Assembly: GCA_963585895.1 (NCBI GenBank)
Contig: CAUZXS010004367.1
Span: forward strand, 41,445 to 105,444
Direction of reading: 5' to 3'
Length of the DNA stretch: 64,000 nucleotides
From: Sepioteuthis lessoniana
Lineage: Eukaryota > Mollusca > Cephalopoda > Myopsida > Loliginidae
The notes beneath the pieces are model-generated. The model was not told the DNA's origin, did not search any database, and worked only from the letters and a program-made list of their open reading frames with translations. Shown piece by piece: positions 1 through 10,949 of this stretch. Every line of letters starts with the position of its first letter. The first letter of the stretch is position 1. The position numbers and the translations under genes were made by a program.

Positions 1-600
1 GAGTTATCTTCCTTACCCAAATTTTCCTCGACGACATCAAGATTTCTATTCCTGGTTAGTTTTTTTTTTTCTGTGTATATATACTTAAAAAGTCATATAT
101 TCATTGTTTTAATGTTGTTTTTATATATTTAAGGTCATTCCGGGTGTAGTATTTGCATTTAAAAAAATTTTGATCATAAACGATTTAAAAATGGATTATG
201 ATTAAAATTTCTTTCATTCTTTGAATTTGTTACACGTTTTATTTGCGAGTTTTTTTGTTTTTGTTGACGTTCTCTAAACTTTTACTGTTTGTCTTATTCG
301 GATTAAACCTGACAACATTTTAATTGTCTGTTATTCACATACAAAAAGAATTTTTTTTTTGTTTTCGAACAATCGAAAGTGAAGAAAATAATTTTCTTCC
401 TTGTTCCGTTTGCAAGATTTACTTTTTCTTATTTTAAAAATTGAACTGCCGGTTATTTTCAAGTCATTTTTTTTTTCAATTATTGTGAATAAATTCTAGC
501 AGTTGTTTTATTTTAAATGCACTTATAAGTAACTTTCAATTTGTGGTTTAACCCTCCCCCACAAAAAACAAAAAAACTAACAAAAAACAAAAACAATTTA
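1..600. other. AT-rich intergenic DNA, no gene seen
   Basis: Rich in T and A homopolymers with no long open frame and no recognisable repeat. The first bases (GAGTTATCTTCCTT) resemble the recurrent TTATCTCCCTT motif seen elsewhere in the window. An upstream non-coding exon of MAT2B could lie here or further left, but nothing in the sequence identifies one. Confidence 0.5.
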
Positions 601-619
601 TCTTTAATTTAGGCGTACT

Positions 620-890
620 TCATGTCGTGTAAGGGTTAGCAAGCTAGATTAACAGACCATTGGTTCGATTCTCACTGAGTGTCCCATACTTCTGGCCACA
701 TCTAAGCTAAGCGTAGTAAATAATTATACAGAATATCCCACCGGGAAATGTCTGTGTTTATATCTGTGTATGTTATATTCTTATATTAACCACGCCCTGC
801 GGAAACCTTGGTTCTTAGGCTACCTCACCCTAAACCGACCATGTGTCGTAGACCACCAAATAAATACCTTACATTCACTATCTTGGTAAG
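620..890 (+). repeat. tRNA-like SINE fragment
   Basis: Contains a perfect pol III B-box-like string, GGTTCGATTC at 662-671, preceded by a tRNA-like stretch. About 200 bp of unrelated body follows, ending in an A-rich AATAAATACC stretch near 861-872. The layout fits a tRNA-derived SINE, but I see no second copy in the window, so the family is unassigned. The rest up to about 1290 is plain AT-rich sequence. Confidence 0.45.
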
Positions 891-1529
891 AGTAAGTTTC
901 AGTCATTATCTCAATTTTTTTTTGACATTAACATTTTAAAAAAAATCATCTTTAACTCGCTACAACTTACCTTCTCGATATATTTCATTTTTATTTTTCT
1001 GTTTCCTTCTAATCACTAAGAAGATGGCAACGTACCGATATAATTTTGGGGACTAAAATGTAACAGTTCCTTAAAAAATAATATTAAGGGAATGACTGAA
1101 ACTTAGACTTATCTAGATAGTGAATGTTAATATTATATTTCTACATAGTGTTTTTCATTGCAGACATTTTCATTAGTGGAATATTTTGGACAAGTATCAA
1201 CTTCGAGCTTTTATTATAGCTACTCCCAATATTTTGTTTTTTTTTTTCAGTTAAAAACGAATTAAAAAATAATTAAAGTTATTGTTTGCACACAGATGGT
1301 TTTAAGTATTCCTGTTTAATACTAATGACTTTTAAACATTTCTATTTAACCTGGAGATAGAACTCTAACAAGTACTTCTTCTCCAGGTCAGAGTGGATCT
1401 GTGAATGATGGCAACTATGTTAATATGTAAAATGAATGCAATTCCCTAACCTCTAAGCATAAAATAATCCTTGATGGATTGACTTGGCATAAAAATCAAT
1501 TAATCAACCTTTGTTACTATTATGATCAG

Positions 1530-1973
1530 ATCCACTCTGACTCAAAGTCAGGGTCCCATCTATGGGTCAAATAAATCTGTTTGAAAATTATTCTTATTCA
1601 ATAGGAAACTTGATGCCATATAACTAAATTATTTTCATTAAGAATAGTTACTTGAAGCTATGAGAATTCTTCACTAAGGATTATGATTATTAGTTACTTG
1701 AAACCATATAAATGTGTGAAAACAAATATCTGTTTGTAAATAGAAATAATTACTTAAGACCATATAATTATTAGTATTAGATAGGAATACTTTAATATAT
1801 AATGGTTAATCATAAATAACAGCAAGTATACATTTGATCAACTTTTAAAAACTATCAATCATCAATCTAAATCAATCCTTGTAAGTTTTAAATCCTTCTA
1901 TTCTAGATCTTACAAGTAACTACAAGAACAGTTATTAATAATAACAAATAAAATATATTGATTTTATTATAGG
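1530..1973 (+). repeat. REP-B fragment
   Basis: Carries the middle of the REP-B family: GATCCACTCTGAC, GGGTCCCATCTATGGGTCAAATA, then modules of the ACTTGAAACCATATAA type. The last 90 bp (about 1845-1935) reappear inverted at about 6246-6330 inside MAT2B intron 1. A GC-richer block follows directly. Confidence 0.55.
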
Positions 1974-2717
1974 TGTAGAGAAGAGGAAAATCTCATATTT
2001 TGTTTTGGCGCGCTATTTAATTCAACACTGAATTTCACCCAATCAGGATGACATATCCTATTCAGCCCGGACCTTCATTTCCGGCTAGCAAAACGGGTGA
2101 GCAGCCAAATTCTCTCTCTTCAACTTAAGACAGCGACCGGAGCAGTCGTGTCTCTGGTCGCCCCTGCTTAGCGATGCTTTTTAGCTAAACAAGCCATCCA
2201 GTGGGGACATCTCACTGTGGCTTTAACCCTAGCAGCAGCGACATGGACACTCAACGAGGGAACCATCTAATTTATGGATTCTTTGCGTCTAATCTATTTT
2301 AGACCAAGGAATCCCAGTTGAATATGAATTAGATACGTTCAGCATGCCTTCCACAAAAATTTACTATGTCGATCCGAGCACCACTTCGCTCTCGACACAC
2401 CTAGCTCTCATTTCACCTCTGGTCCACATTAATGGAGATAACGCCTACTCTCCCCAATTACCAGACACACAAAACTACACGGTGACCTTGAATACTTCCC
2501 TCACACGTCCAACGACATGCTGCCATCTCAACATCCCGTTAAGCTATCGCGTCTCCAAAACCAACAAGCCTAAATACCACGAGTCTTGCAGCACCAAGAA
2601 CAAACCATACTCAAAGCTGCAAATAAAGAATTTTCGTTATTGTGTGTTGTTAAATCAAAGTCTCATAATTCATTTGTGTGCCTAAAAACAATAGTGTAAT
2701 TCATCAAAAACCGCTAT
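1974..2717 (+). repeat. GC-richer insert, LTR-like, unassigned
   Basis: About 740 bp of clearly higher GC interrupts REP-B-like DNA. A short direct repeat ATAGGT (1969-1974 and 2718-2723) flanks it, and an AATAAA signal lies near 2620. It contains a 113-codon open frame at 2344-2685 that resembles no family I know and looks low-complexity. An LTR-type element or other insertion is possible, but the ends are not the usual TG...CA and no coding domain is present. Confidence 0.3.
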
Positions 2718-2723
2718 ATAGGT

Positions 2724-3184
2724 ACTAATAATTACTTTTATCATTTACTTAAAACCATGTAATACCTTAAAATATAGATAAATAAACACTCTATCAAGTT
2801 GATTTTCATGTCTTCATCTACGGCTTAAAATCACCAAAAATGTGATAGAATTGCTATTACTCACAGGTCTACTCTTACCTGGAATGGTAATACCAGTTAT
2901 CATCCAATCTATGTATCAAATAAATCTGTTCAAAAATTATCGCTATTGAGAGTACTTGATATCATGTAATTGTGTACAAACAGATCATTATTATTATGAA
3001 ATTGGATGGTTTGATTTGTTTTGGTTTTATGCTATATCAATTATTGTAGGTTATTTATTGCCAAATCCTCTCTATACATATTATATTAAATATATATGAT
3101 TTGGTTTGGTTTGGTTTTATGGCATATCAACCATTGTAGGTTATTTAATACCAAATCCTCTTTATACATATATATCAAATATGA
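2724..3184. repeat. REP-B fragments, two inverted 3' tails
   Basis: A plus-oriented REP-B middle fragment lies near 2850-3000. Two successive minus-oriented 3' tails follow (TTTTATGGCATATCAACCAT... GGTTATTTAATACCAAATCC) around 3008-3085 and 3105-3184, an apparent local duplication of the tail. Confidence 0.6.
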
Positions 3185-4235
3185 TTTGTGAGAGATGGTG
3201 GAGGCATGTGACAAGGATCCCTTTAAGTTAGTAATTTACTAAGCTTTTTGCTTACATGTGGCACAAGGCCATATGAATGGGGGACCGTTTCCCTGTTGTT
3301 GCTTTTTTTAAATATTGACTGTGTTTCTTTTAATTATTTTTTTTCATATGGATGATTTTTTCTAAGTTCCTAGATACATGCCTTGTTTTGCCTCGTTTAT
3401 TTTGTTTTTATTTGGAATGGTACATCCCTTGTCATTTGCTTTGCTTTGTTTTGCCTTCATGCATTTTCTTTCTTTTTTTTTTTTTTTGTAAATTTAATAC
3501 CAACTGACCTGCTGTTCTCTTCATTCGTCCCATTATGTCACTTGGTGGAAGTTGCACCAGGCCTCCATTTTGACCTTGGGCATTGCAGTGTGAACAAATC
3601 ATGCAATTAATGTCTGGAAGTCTGCGAAATAATGTAGTTTAAGAATTAACAAAGATTTAAGTTTTGAAGAAATAGACAATGTAGTGTTGGGAGGTCGATC
3701 CCTGAGCATGGACCCAGGGCTTTATCCCCCCCCCCGGTTTGTCATGGCAGGCTGATCCTGGAAATATAATGTCAATTGTTTATGTTGATAGGTATGTATA
3801 TAGTGTTTCTTTTGAAAATTCATGGAGATAGGCAGAAATTATTCCTGAATCAATTGTTACTGTGTTGAGATGAGGCACCAGGGGCCACATATGATGAGAC
3901 CCCTCCCCCTAAAAAAAAAAAGATGATATCTCCAGATGCAATATATAAACTGCTGAGGTTTCTAATGCTCACAATTGCAGGGAGTTGGTAGAGGAAGCCA
4001 TTAAGTTTTTGTGGATTGGTTATTATAAAAAATATTCAAGCTGGTTTAAAGTCCTTTTGGATTGATTGTTTGAAAAAGGGGTGAAATAATGAAAGGTGGT
4101 TCAAAGTTCTTCTAGGTTGATGTGAGGATAAATCAAAAGAGGTGTTTAAAAGTCCTCTGGAATTAAGTGTAGGGACAAGGTGATGAGGGTCAGATATGTT
4201 GAGGACCTGAAGGCACTAAGTCCTGATGTAGCATT
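3185..4235. other. Intergenic DNA, no gene seen
   Basis: Low-complexity T tracts near 3470-3487, a C run near 3728-3736 and an A run near 3910-3920. Short open frames here (for example 3383-3610) are T-rich and resemble nothing. No dispersed family is recognised. Confidence 0.45.
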
Positions 4236-4600
4236 TGGCTAACAGCAGTGACCATAATGCTGGTGCTGCAGAATACACTGACTGCATCTCTGCAGAGGGA
4301 TAAAGCTCCTCTAACAAGTGTCCTGGATATGACACTAAATAATCTGATGGTGAGCCTCCGGTAATGCTGGAGCTTTGGGGAATGTGGAGTACCACTTTAT
4401 TGCCATTGATCCAAAGTCCACTCTGGCCCAGAGTGGTAGCACCTGATAGGGTCCTATCTATGGGTTAAATACAACTAAACAGTGTACTAATGCTAAACTG
4501 AATTGTTTGAAATAGAACTGTTTATATCTATAAAAATGGATTTGGCATTAAATAACCTAACACGGTTGATATGCCATAAACCAAACCAAACTAAACCTCC
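4236..4600 (+). repeat. REP-B copy
   Basis: Shows the 5' block (GCAGAATACACTGACTGCATC), GTGTCCTGGATATGACACTAAA, GATGGTGAGCCTCC, a shortened module region and the 3' tail with TTTGGCATTAAATAACC and GTTGATATGCCATAAACC. Confidence 0.7.
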
Positions 4601-4776
4601 CTCAAACATGCTTTTGTTGAAGGAGTGATGAGGGCTCCTTGAATAATGTAACTGATTTTATGATGATGGTCATGTCTGTGTTTTATATTTTCTTTGTTGG
4701 TGTAATTTATTGTGAATAAATGACAAGGGTAAAGAAGGGAAGATGTGGCACAATAATGTACATTCATGTATATGTA

Positions 4777-4780
<4 letters not shown>

Positions 4781-4830
<50 letters not shown>

Positions 4831-4832
4831 GG
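4781..4832. repeat. (TA)n(TG)n microsatellite
   Basis: Uninterrupted TA dinucleotides followed by TG dinucleotides. Open frames crossing it on both strands only translate the dinucleotide repeat. Confidence 0.9.
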
Positions 4833-5254
4833 TGGGTTTCTGTGCGTATTGAGTGACCATCAGAATCGGAGGGATTCTTATCTTCAGTACCTTTGGAAGG
4901 TCTTCCTTTGTCTGTCTATTTTGACATGAAAACTAAGCAGAGACTGGGATTTGGACGGAGAGATGAGTCAGTAGTTTTGGTTGCAGTTTGGGATTTTCAT
5001 AAAATTCTTGTGATTGCCACATTTACACACACAAAGAATGCCAAAATACCACAGACCTTTCTTTCTTTTGTGTAATTTGGCATCTGTGTTTTGTCTTTTC
5101 TTCCTTCCTTCCTCCCTCCTTCCCTCTGTTTCTTGTTGGTTTTTGTTTTTTGTTCAACTTGTGAAATACTCACTTGGCCAGGTGTAAGAAATAACAGGGT
5201 CCTCACTGGACAATCAAATGCCAACCCGCTTTGTGGGTTATGTCAGTAGGTCAT

Positions 5255-5535
5255 TGGTGATGGAGGTGCTAGTAATGTCAGGTTGATTGCAGTGGAGGTG
5301 CTTATGGTGTTAGGTCGATTGTAGTGGAGGTCATTGTGATGTAAGTTATCATAGAAAATAGATTTTGCAACCTGTGTTCAAATTTGCATTTCACATTGTG
5401 TTAATACCCTTGGAAAGCTTTGAATTCTTTTTTTCTTCCTTCTCCCAAGATATGGGTGAATACGTTAGACTGTTCTCTAGCTTTGGTACTGGACTTGGAG
5501 CAAAACTCTAAATTTAAAACCAGTTGTACTTTGCT
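5255..5535 (+). repeat. SINE-D copy, degenerate
   Basis: Recognisable by GTGTTCAAATTTGCATTTCACATTG, TTAATACCCTTGGAAAG, the ATGGGTGAATA block and AACTCTAAATTTAAAACCAGTTG, in the same order as the better copy at 45637-45920. The tRNA-like head is diverged and partly duplicated (GGAGGTGCT repeated). Confidence 0.5.
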
Positions 5536-5950
5536 AAAAATTTGATTTTAAAGCTTGGATAATTTTTTCTTCAATATGCATATTAATTTAGAAAAGTGTG
5601 CCTATTATGTCTCCACAAATGTTTGATATATACTCTCTCCAGAATATGGTCGGGATCATTACATTATACAAACAATAAAATTCTTAATTATCATATATAT
5701 TTAACCACTCAAAATTCAATAATATTTAATGCTATATGATTTATTTAGTTCTATTTTAGATTGTCTTAATCATTTATAAGTATATATCATAAAACCTACA
5801 TATTTCATTTATTATTGATAAATATTTTAGAACCTACATATTTTATCATTATATGTTATAAAGCCTATATATCTAATTTCTGTTCATAATAATATAATGC
5901 TGCAAAAAAGTTGCAGCTATTTTTCATTCTATTTCATTTTTAAATTCCAG
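5536..5950. other. AT-rich DNA before MAT2B coding exon 1
   Basis: No repeat family or open frame. It ends in a pyrimidine-rich stretch and the acceptor TTCCAG at 5945-5950, so at least part must be intron behind an unseen upstream exon. Confidence 0.45.
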
Positions 5951-6157
5951 AATTGCTACAAGATGTCATCTGTGAAGAATCGTGTTTTGATAACTGGTGC
6001 ATCTGGTTTGTTGGGACGAGCTGTCAAGAAAGCATTCTCTTCTCAGAGTGAACATTGGGAGGTACTTGGAACAGCTTTTAGTCGGGCAAATGAAGATCTC
6101 ATCAAGTTAGATCTTACACAAGAAAGTGAAGTTTTAAAAACTGTCCAGAATTTTAAG
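5951..6157 (+). CDS. MAT2B: MAT2B coding exon 1 (methionine adenosyltransferase 2 subunit beta)
   Basis: MAT2B is the non-catalytic beta subunit of methionine adenosyltransferase II. It binds the catalytic MAT2A subunit and NADP(H) and tunes S-adenosylmethionine synthesis in the cytosol and nucleus. This exon follows a TTCCAG acceptor. Translation probably starts at ATG 5963, which has A at -3. Residues 1-65 are encoded, and the donor GTAGGA follows 6157 (phase 0). The Rossmann nucleotide-binding motif TGASGLLG is residues 11-18. The four exons join into 302 residues, while human isoforms are about 320-335 residues with a longer N-terminus. The 12 bases before ATG are open in frame, so an upstream exon could add residues. 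Identification is from recalled similarity to the SDR/RmlD-like MAT2B family. Confidence 0.93.
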
Positions 6158-6352
6158 GTAGGAAATTTTTTGTCTTTGTTGATGTAAAAGAGATTTTTAA
6201 TATTTATTATAAAACCAATATATTTAATTTATTATTATAAATGGTGGCTGTTCTTGTAGTTACTTGTAAGATCTAGAATAGAAGGATTTAAAACTTACAA
6301 GGATTGATTTAGATTGATGATTTAAACTTTTTAAAAGTTGATCAGATGTATA

Positions 6353-6612
6353 AGTAAGTAAAGTTGACGACTGTATTCAAGGGCGACCAGAAGGCTCCCT
6401 TTTCAATAGCTACTACACCGACGTGTAGGGAAGGGTGCTACTCCTTTCCCTGGATTGCTCCATTTTACCCTTGATACATACCTTATATTGCTGAGTGTTA
6501 AGCAAGGAGGTATCCAGTGACATTTTTAAAGTCTTTGGTATGACGCAAACTGGGATTGAACCCAGGTCTCCCGGACGATTGGCGAACACTCTACCCACTG
6601 GGCCAATGAACA
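6353..6612 (-). repeat. SINE-A copy with 12-bp target-site duplication
   Basis: Full-length tRNA-derived SINE in reverse orientation. On the minus strand it begins with the tRNA-like head (A box TGGCC-type, B box GGTTCAATCCC) and ends in TTACTTACTT. It is flanked by the direct repeat ATCAGATGTATA (6341-6352 and 6613-6624), which is good evidence for retroposition into older REP-B DNA. Confidence 0.85.
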
Positions 6613-6624
6613 ATCAGATGTATA

Positions 6625-6919
6625 CTCCGTGTTAATTATTTACAGATAACAGTTATATGGTTTCAAGTACTCCTATTTAATACTAATAATTATATTGCCT
6701 CAAGTAATTATTTCTATTTAATAATAGACATTTATTTGTACATATTTATATGGTTTGAAGTAACTAATAATAATAATCCCTAGTGAAGAATTATGGCTTC
6801 AAGTAATTATTCTTAATGAAAATTGCAGTTACATGGCATCAAGTATTCCTATCAATTACAAATGATTTACGCACAGTTGTATGGTTTCAAGTATTCCTGT
6901 CTAATGTTGATAATTATAT
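6625..6919 (-). repeat. REP-B module fragment
   Basis: Reverse-oriented modules (ATGGTTTCAAGTA, CCTATTTAATACTAATAATTA) lie between two SINE-A insertions. Confidence 0.5.
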
Positions 6920-7193
6920 AAAGTAAGTAAAGTTGGCGACCTTAGTTGAGGGTGACTTGAAGGCTCCCTTTTCAATAGCTACTACATCAAGGTGTAGGGG
7001 AGGGCACTACTCCATTCCCTGGATTGCTCCACTTTACCCTTGATCCTTACCTTATAATGCTGAGTGTTAAGCAAGGTGGAATCATGTACCATTTTTTTTT
7101 TTTGAGTCTTTGGTATGACTCAACATGGGATTAAACTCCAGTCTTCTGGACCATTGGCAAACACTCTACTCATTAGGCCAATGGCCTGGTTAT
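6920..7193 (-). repeat. SINE-A copy with 9-bp target-site duplication
   Basis: Reverse orientation, complete from the TTACTTAC tail to the tRNA-like head GGCCTAATG. Flanked by TAATTATAT at 6911-6919 and 7194-7202. Confidence 0.8.
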
Positions 7194-7324
7194 TAATTAT
7201 ATGGTCTGAAATAATTATTTCTATTTGATAATAGTTATTTGTTTGAAAATATTTAACTGTGTACAAACAATTGATTAATATTATAGATAGTTATGTGTTA
7301 GATAGCACTAATGATTAATATTAT

Positions 7325-8396
7325 TAACAGTGTACAAACAAATGATTAATATTAGATAGGAAGACTTGATAAATAGATTTACTAATGTTGAATAGCAATA
7401 CTTAAAACCATTTAACTGTGTGCAAACAAATGATTAATATTAGATAGGAAGACTTGATAAATAGATTTACTAATGTTGAATAGCAATACTTAAAACCATT
7501 TAACTGTGTGCAAACAAATGATTAATATTAGATAGGAAGACTTGATAAATAGATTTACTAATGTTGAATAGCAATACTTAAAACCATTTAACTGTGTGCA
7601 AACAAATGATTAATATTAGATAGGAAGACTTGATAAATAGATTTACTAATGTTGAATAGCAATACTTAAAACCATTTAACTGTGTGCAAACAAATGATTA
7701 ATATTAGATAGGAAGACTTGATAATTAGATTTACTAATGTTGAATAGCAATACTTAAAACCATTTAACTGTGTGCAAACAAATGATTAATATTAGATAGG
7801 AAGACTTGATAAATAGATTTACTAATGTTGAATAGCAATACTTAAAACCATTTAACTGTGTGCAAACAAATGATTAATATTAGATAGGAAGACTTGATAA
7901 ATAGATTTACTAATGTTGAATAGCAATACTTAAAACCATTTAACTGTGTGCAAACAAATGATTAATATTAGATAGGAAGACTTGATAAATAGATTTACTA
8001 ATGTTGAATAGCAATACTTAAAACCATTTAACTGTGTGCAAACAAATGATTAATTTTAGATAGAAAGACTTGATAAATAGATTTACTAATGTTGAATAGC
8101 AATACTTAAAACCATTTAACTGTGTGCAAACAAATGATTAATATTAGATAGGAAGACTTGATAAATAGATTTACTAATGTTGAATAGCAATACTTAAAAC
8201 CATTTAACTGTGTGCAAACAAATGATTAATATTAGATAGAAAGACTTGATAAATAGATTTACTAATGTTGAATAGCAATACTTAAAACCATTTAACTGTG
8301 TGCAAACAAATGATTAATATTAGATAGGAAGACTTGATAAATAGATTTACTAATGTTAAATAGCAATACTTAAAACCATTTAACTGTGTGCAAACA
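7325..8396 (+). repeat. 88-bp minisatellite, about 12 copies
   Basis: The string AACTGTGTGC recurs at 7414, 7502, 7590, 7678, 7766, 7854, 7942, 8030, 8118, 8206, 8294 and 8382, an exact 88-bp period. Units are almost identical, with a few substitutions near 7723, 8053-8063, 8240 and 8357. The unit is one or two REP-B modules, and plain REP-B sequence continues on both sides. Confidence 0.95.
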
Positions 8397-8735
8397 GGAT
8401 TAATATTATCAAGCATACAAATCATTTATATTAAATAGAATTATTTTTATTGGATAACAATACTTGAAACTATTTAATTATTTGGAAACAAATAATTAAT
8501 ATTATTAACTGTATGCAAACAAATGTTAAATAGAATTATTAGTGTTGAATAATAATCCTTGAAACCATTTAACTGTGTGCAAATAAATGAGTTCTGGCTC
8601 ATTTAAAAAATGTAACCTACTAACTATTCACTCACAAATCATATGTATAATGTGTTTATATATAATCAGGATTTGGCATAAAATAACTCATAAGAGTTGG
8701 TATGCCACAAAACAACCAGACTAAACATTTTTATG
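8397..8735 (+). repeat. REP-B 3' part
   Basis: Continues from the minisatellite with diverged modules. It ends in the family tail: a TATAATG-like stretch, GGATTTGGCATAAAATAACTC and TTGGTATGCCACAAAAC. Confidence 0.65.
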
Positions 8736-9384
8736 GGAGTTCCTTTATAATATTATGATTTTAATGTCTTCACTTGTTCACCATCCTTGTCAACAGATTA
8801 TTGGAATCTTACCCTGATAGTCTCCATAATATTAATTCTGCTTTTCTAATAAAAATGCTCCCTTAGAAATATTAACATTTTTTTAATTACCTGTCGGAGA
8901 TTCTAAGAATGTATTAATCAGAATGGGGAACATATGCTGACTGTTTGAAATTATATCATAAAGGTACTTCTACTGCTTTACTGGCTTAGTGGCTTGTCTC
9001 CCTCTGTCTTCGTTTGTGTGTAAGCTTGTGTCTTGTTTGTCTGGCTCCCTAACTCTGTGTTATTTATATCCTACAGGTGGATCAAAGAATCGTCCAAAAA
9101 TTTTGGCCCGTAAACATTTATTGACTAATCAGATTTGTATTTTACTATTTTATTTTCGAGCCTAAATATTTTTTGTTAGTTCACTTCCGATCCTATTTTT
9201 CTAGAATGTTCTTAAGTATGTTTTTATTGCTTATTTTAAAACTAGAAAAAATGTGTATCCTATCATAGAAAATAGATATGATGATTTCGTACATTACTGC
9301 AGAGGGAAGTAATTTGAAGAACAGCCTTCAATTAATTTAGTTATCTGACTTGAAAAAACATTTGAACTGCATATAAAGATACAT

Positions 9385-9448
9385 ATCAGATGGTATTTTG
9401 TATTTATAAAAAAATACCTTTTTTTATAAATACAAAATACCATCTGAT
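9385..9448. repeat. Perfect 30-bp inverted repeat, 4-base loop
   Basis: The arm at 9385-9414 (starting ATCAGATGGTATTTTG) is exactly complementary to 9419-9448, with TACC as loop. No mismatch occurs in 30 pairs. It lies in repeat-free intron DNA and could be a small palindromic element, a foldback by-product or a hairpin RNA source. Confidence 0.9.
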
Positions 9449-9572
9449 TTTAAGAAGAGTGAAAACTTGAAAAAAATCGTACAAAAATTTTCAATTAAAA
9501 TAGATATTGAGAAAAAAAGTTTTTTTTCTCTCTCAAGAGAATAGAAAACCTAAAAAAAAAATAGAAAGAATG

Positions 9573-9910
9573 GCCATCCAGCAGGGATTAGAATATATTG
9601 ACTGTATCTCTGCTAAAGAAGGTATGTCTTGGGTTTTCGGAGTACTGCTTCATTGCGATTACTTCCAGAACTAAACTGTGTATTTATGCTAAACTGAATT
9701 ATTTGAAATAGAACTGTTCTTGACATTGAAACTGCATACTTATGCTAAGCTGTTCTGTTTTGACATTTAATTGTGTGTATACAAAAACTATACATATACT
9801 AAACTGAATTGTTTAAAATTTAATTCAGCATTAAATGACCTAAAAAGGGTTGATAAGCTGTAAAACAAAACAACCCAACCAAATCAAACCAAACCAAACC
9901 AAACCCAAAG
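9573..9910 (+). repeat. REP-B copy
   Basis: Diverged 5' block (TAGAATATATTGACTGTATC), TTATGCTAAACTGAATTGTTT-type modules and a tail ending GGTTGATAAGCTGTAAAAC followed by reiterated AACCAAACC. Confidence 0.6.
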
Positions 9911-10020
9911 GTATTAGTGCTATGTGAAAAATAAACTGCATTGTTCAGGATTTGAACTCTGGTAGCCAATTATACTTCCTATGATGATAACCATTACTCT
10001 ACAAGCACCTCTATTTAACT
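9911..10020 (-). repeat. SINE-D head fragment
   Basis: Reverse-oriented tRNA-like head: the complement of GGATTTGAACTCTGGT (B-box region) and of the ATAACCATTACTCTACAAGC A-box region. The body is missing. Confidence 0.5.
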
Positions 10021-10082
10021 AATTTGATTTACCATTAGTTGATTCATTTTCATTAGTTGCATTGGCATTTTCTAATTTCCAG

Positions 10083-10197
10083 CCTGATGTCATTATCCAT
10101 TGTGCTGCTGAACGACGTCCTGATGTTGTGGAAAATCAAGTAAAAGCCACTCACCAACTGAATGTGCAGGCAACATCAACACTGTGTGAAGCAGCAG
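10083..10197 (+). CDS. MAT2B: MAT2B coding exon 2
   Basis: Acceptor AG at 10081-10082, donor GTAAGG after 10197. Encodes residues 66-103 plus the first base of codon 104 (phase 1 exit). The block HCAAERRPDVVENQ is the most strongly conserved MAT2B signature I recognise. It follows the second Rossmann strands and lines the NADP pocket in the family fold. The reading frame is continuous from exon 1. Confidence 0.95.
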
Positions 10198-10224
10198 GTA
10201 AGGTGATTCATTTCATCTTTATTA

Positions 10225-10640
10225 TTGTATAAATGATTAATACTAAATAGAATTATTTGTGTTACAAAGGAATATTTGAAACCAGTTAGCTTTGAGCGAA
10301 CAAATGAGCTTTGGATTGTTCAATATCTTATAAACTCTGTTTATAAATCATATATATTTAATATATATGTATAAAGAGGATTTGGCATTAAATAACCTAC
10401 AATGTTTGATATGCCATAAAACACAACCAAACCAAATCGTATATACTTAATATATATGTATAAAGAGGATTTGGCATTAAATAACCTACAATGTTTGATA
10501 TGCCATAAAACCCAACCAATCAACCAACCAATTGATCTAGAGTGGTAGTACCTGTTTGGGTTCGATAGATCTGTTGTAAAATTATTGATATTTGATAGGA
10601 ATACAAAGCCGTACTTATGGGTAAGTATTCCGTAATTATA
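10225..10640 (+). repeat. REP-B 3' region with tandemly duplicated tail
   Basis: Two near-identical copies of the tail lie head to tail (about 10345-10430 and 10440-10523). Each has ATATATGTATAAAGAGGATT, TTTGGCATTAAATAACC and TTTGATATGCCATAAAAC. A further REP-B middle fragment follows. Confidence 0.65.
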
Positions 10641-10868
10641 TCTAAGTCAGGATGTTTCATCACATCTAAAAATAAAATTACTCTTTCCTAAAAAAAGACC
10701 CTAATGTATCATTATCTCCCTTGAATAACTTTTCCCTATTTTGCTGTCAAAATCTAATGGGTCTGGGATCAACTATTCCCTGCCTCGTGAGTAGAAGTCT
10801 GGTATTGAAAGAGAACAGACCTAATATATTCTACTGCTGAACCAAAAATAACAGTTCTGAATATATCA

Positions 10869-10949
10869 GTTTAATCCTCAAAGGAATTCAGGTCTGACAC
10901 AAAAATATGCTTGCTTTTTGTCAGCCCTGATTTCCTTTGAGGTTTAAAC
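10869..10949. other. 81-nt hairpin, about 35 imperfect base pairs
   Basis: Left arm GTTTAATCCTCAAAGGAATT... pairs with right arm ...ATTTCCTTTGAGGTTTAAAC with three mismatches and one bulged base around a roughly 9-base loop. It sits in MAT2B intron 2 away from recognised repeats. Length and pairing fit a microRNA precursor or a small foldback element; the sequence alone cannot separate these. Confidence 0.6.

Larger units (their letters stand above)
6158..10082 (+). other. MAT2B intron 1
   Basis: GT-AG intron of 3.9 kb, phase 0. It is mostly repeats: two minus-strand SINE-A copies, REP-B fragments, the 88-bp minisatellite, a perfect 30-bp palindrome and a SINE-D fragment. The section 8736-9572 holds no recognised family apart from the palindrome. 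Confidence 0.85.

Noticed and set aside
1..54. First bases as a 5' exon of MAT2B with donor after CCTG
   Set aside because: The donor GTTAGT is plausible, but there is no promoter, frame or other evidence to link it to the exon at 5951.
2344..2685. 113-codon plus-strand frame as a possible gene
   Set aside because: No recognisable motif, no splice or promoter context, and it lies in a block that looks like an insertion.
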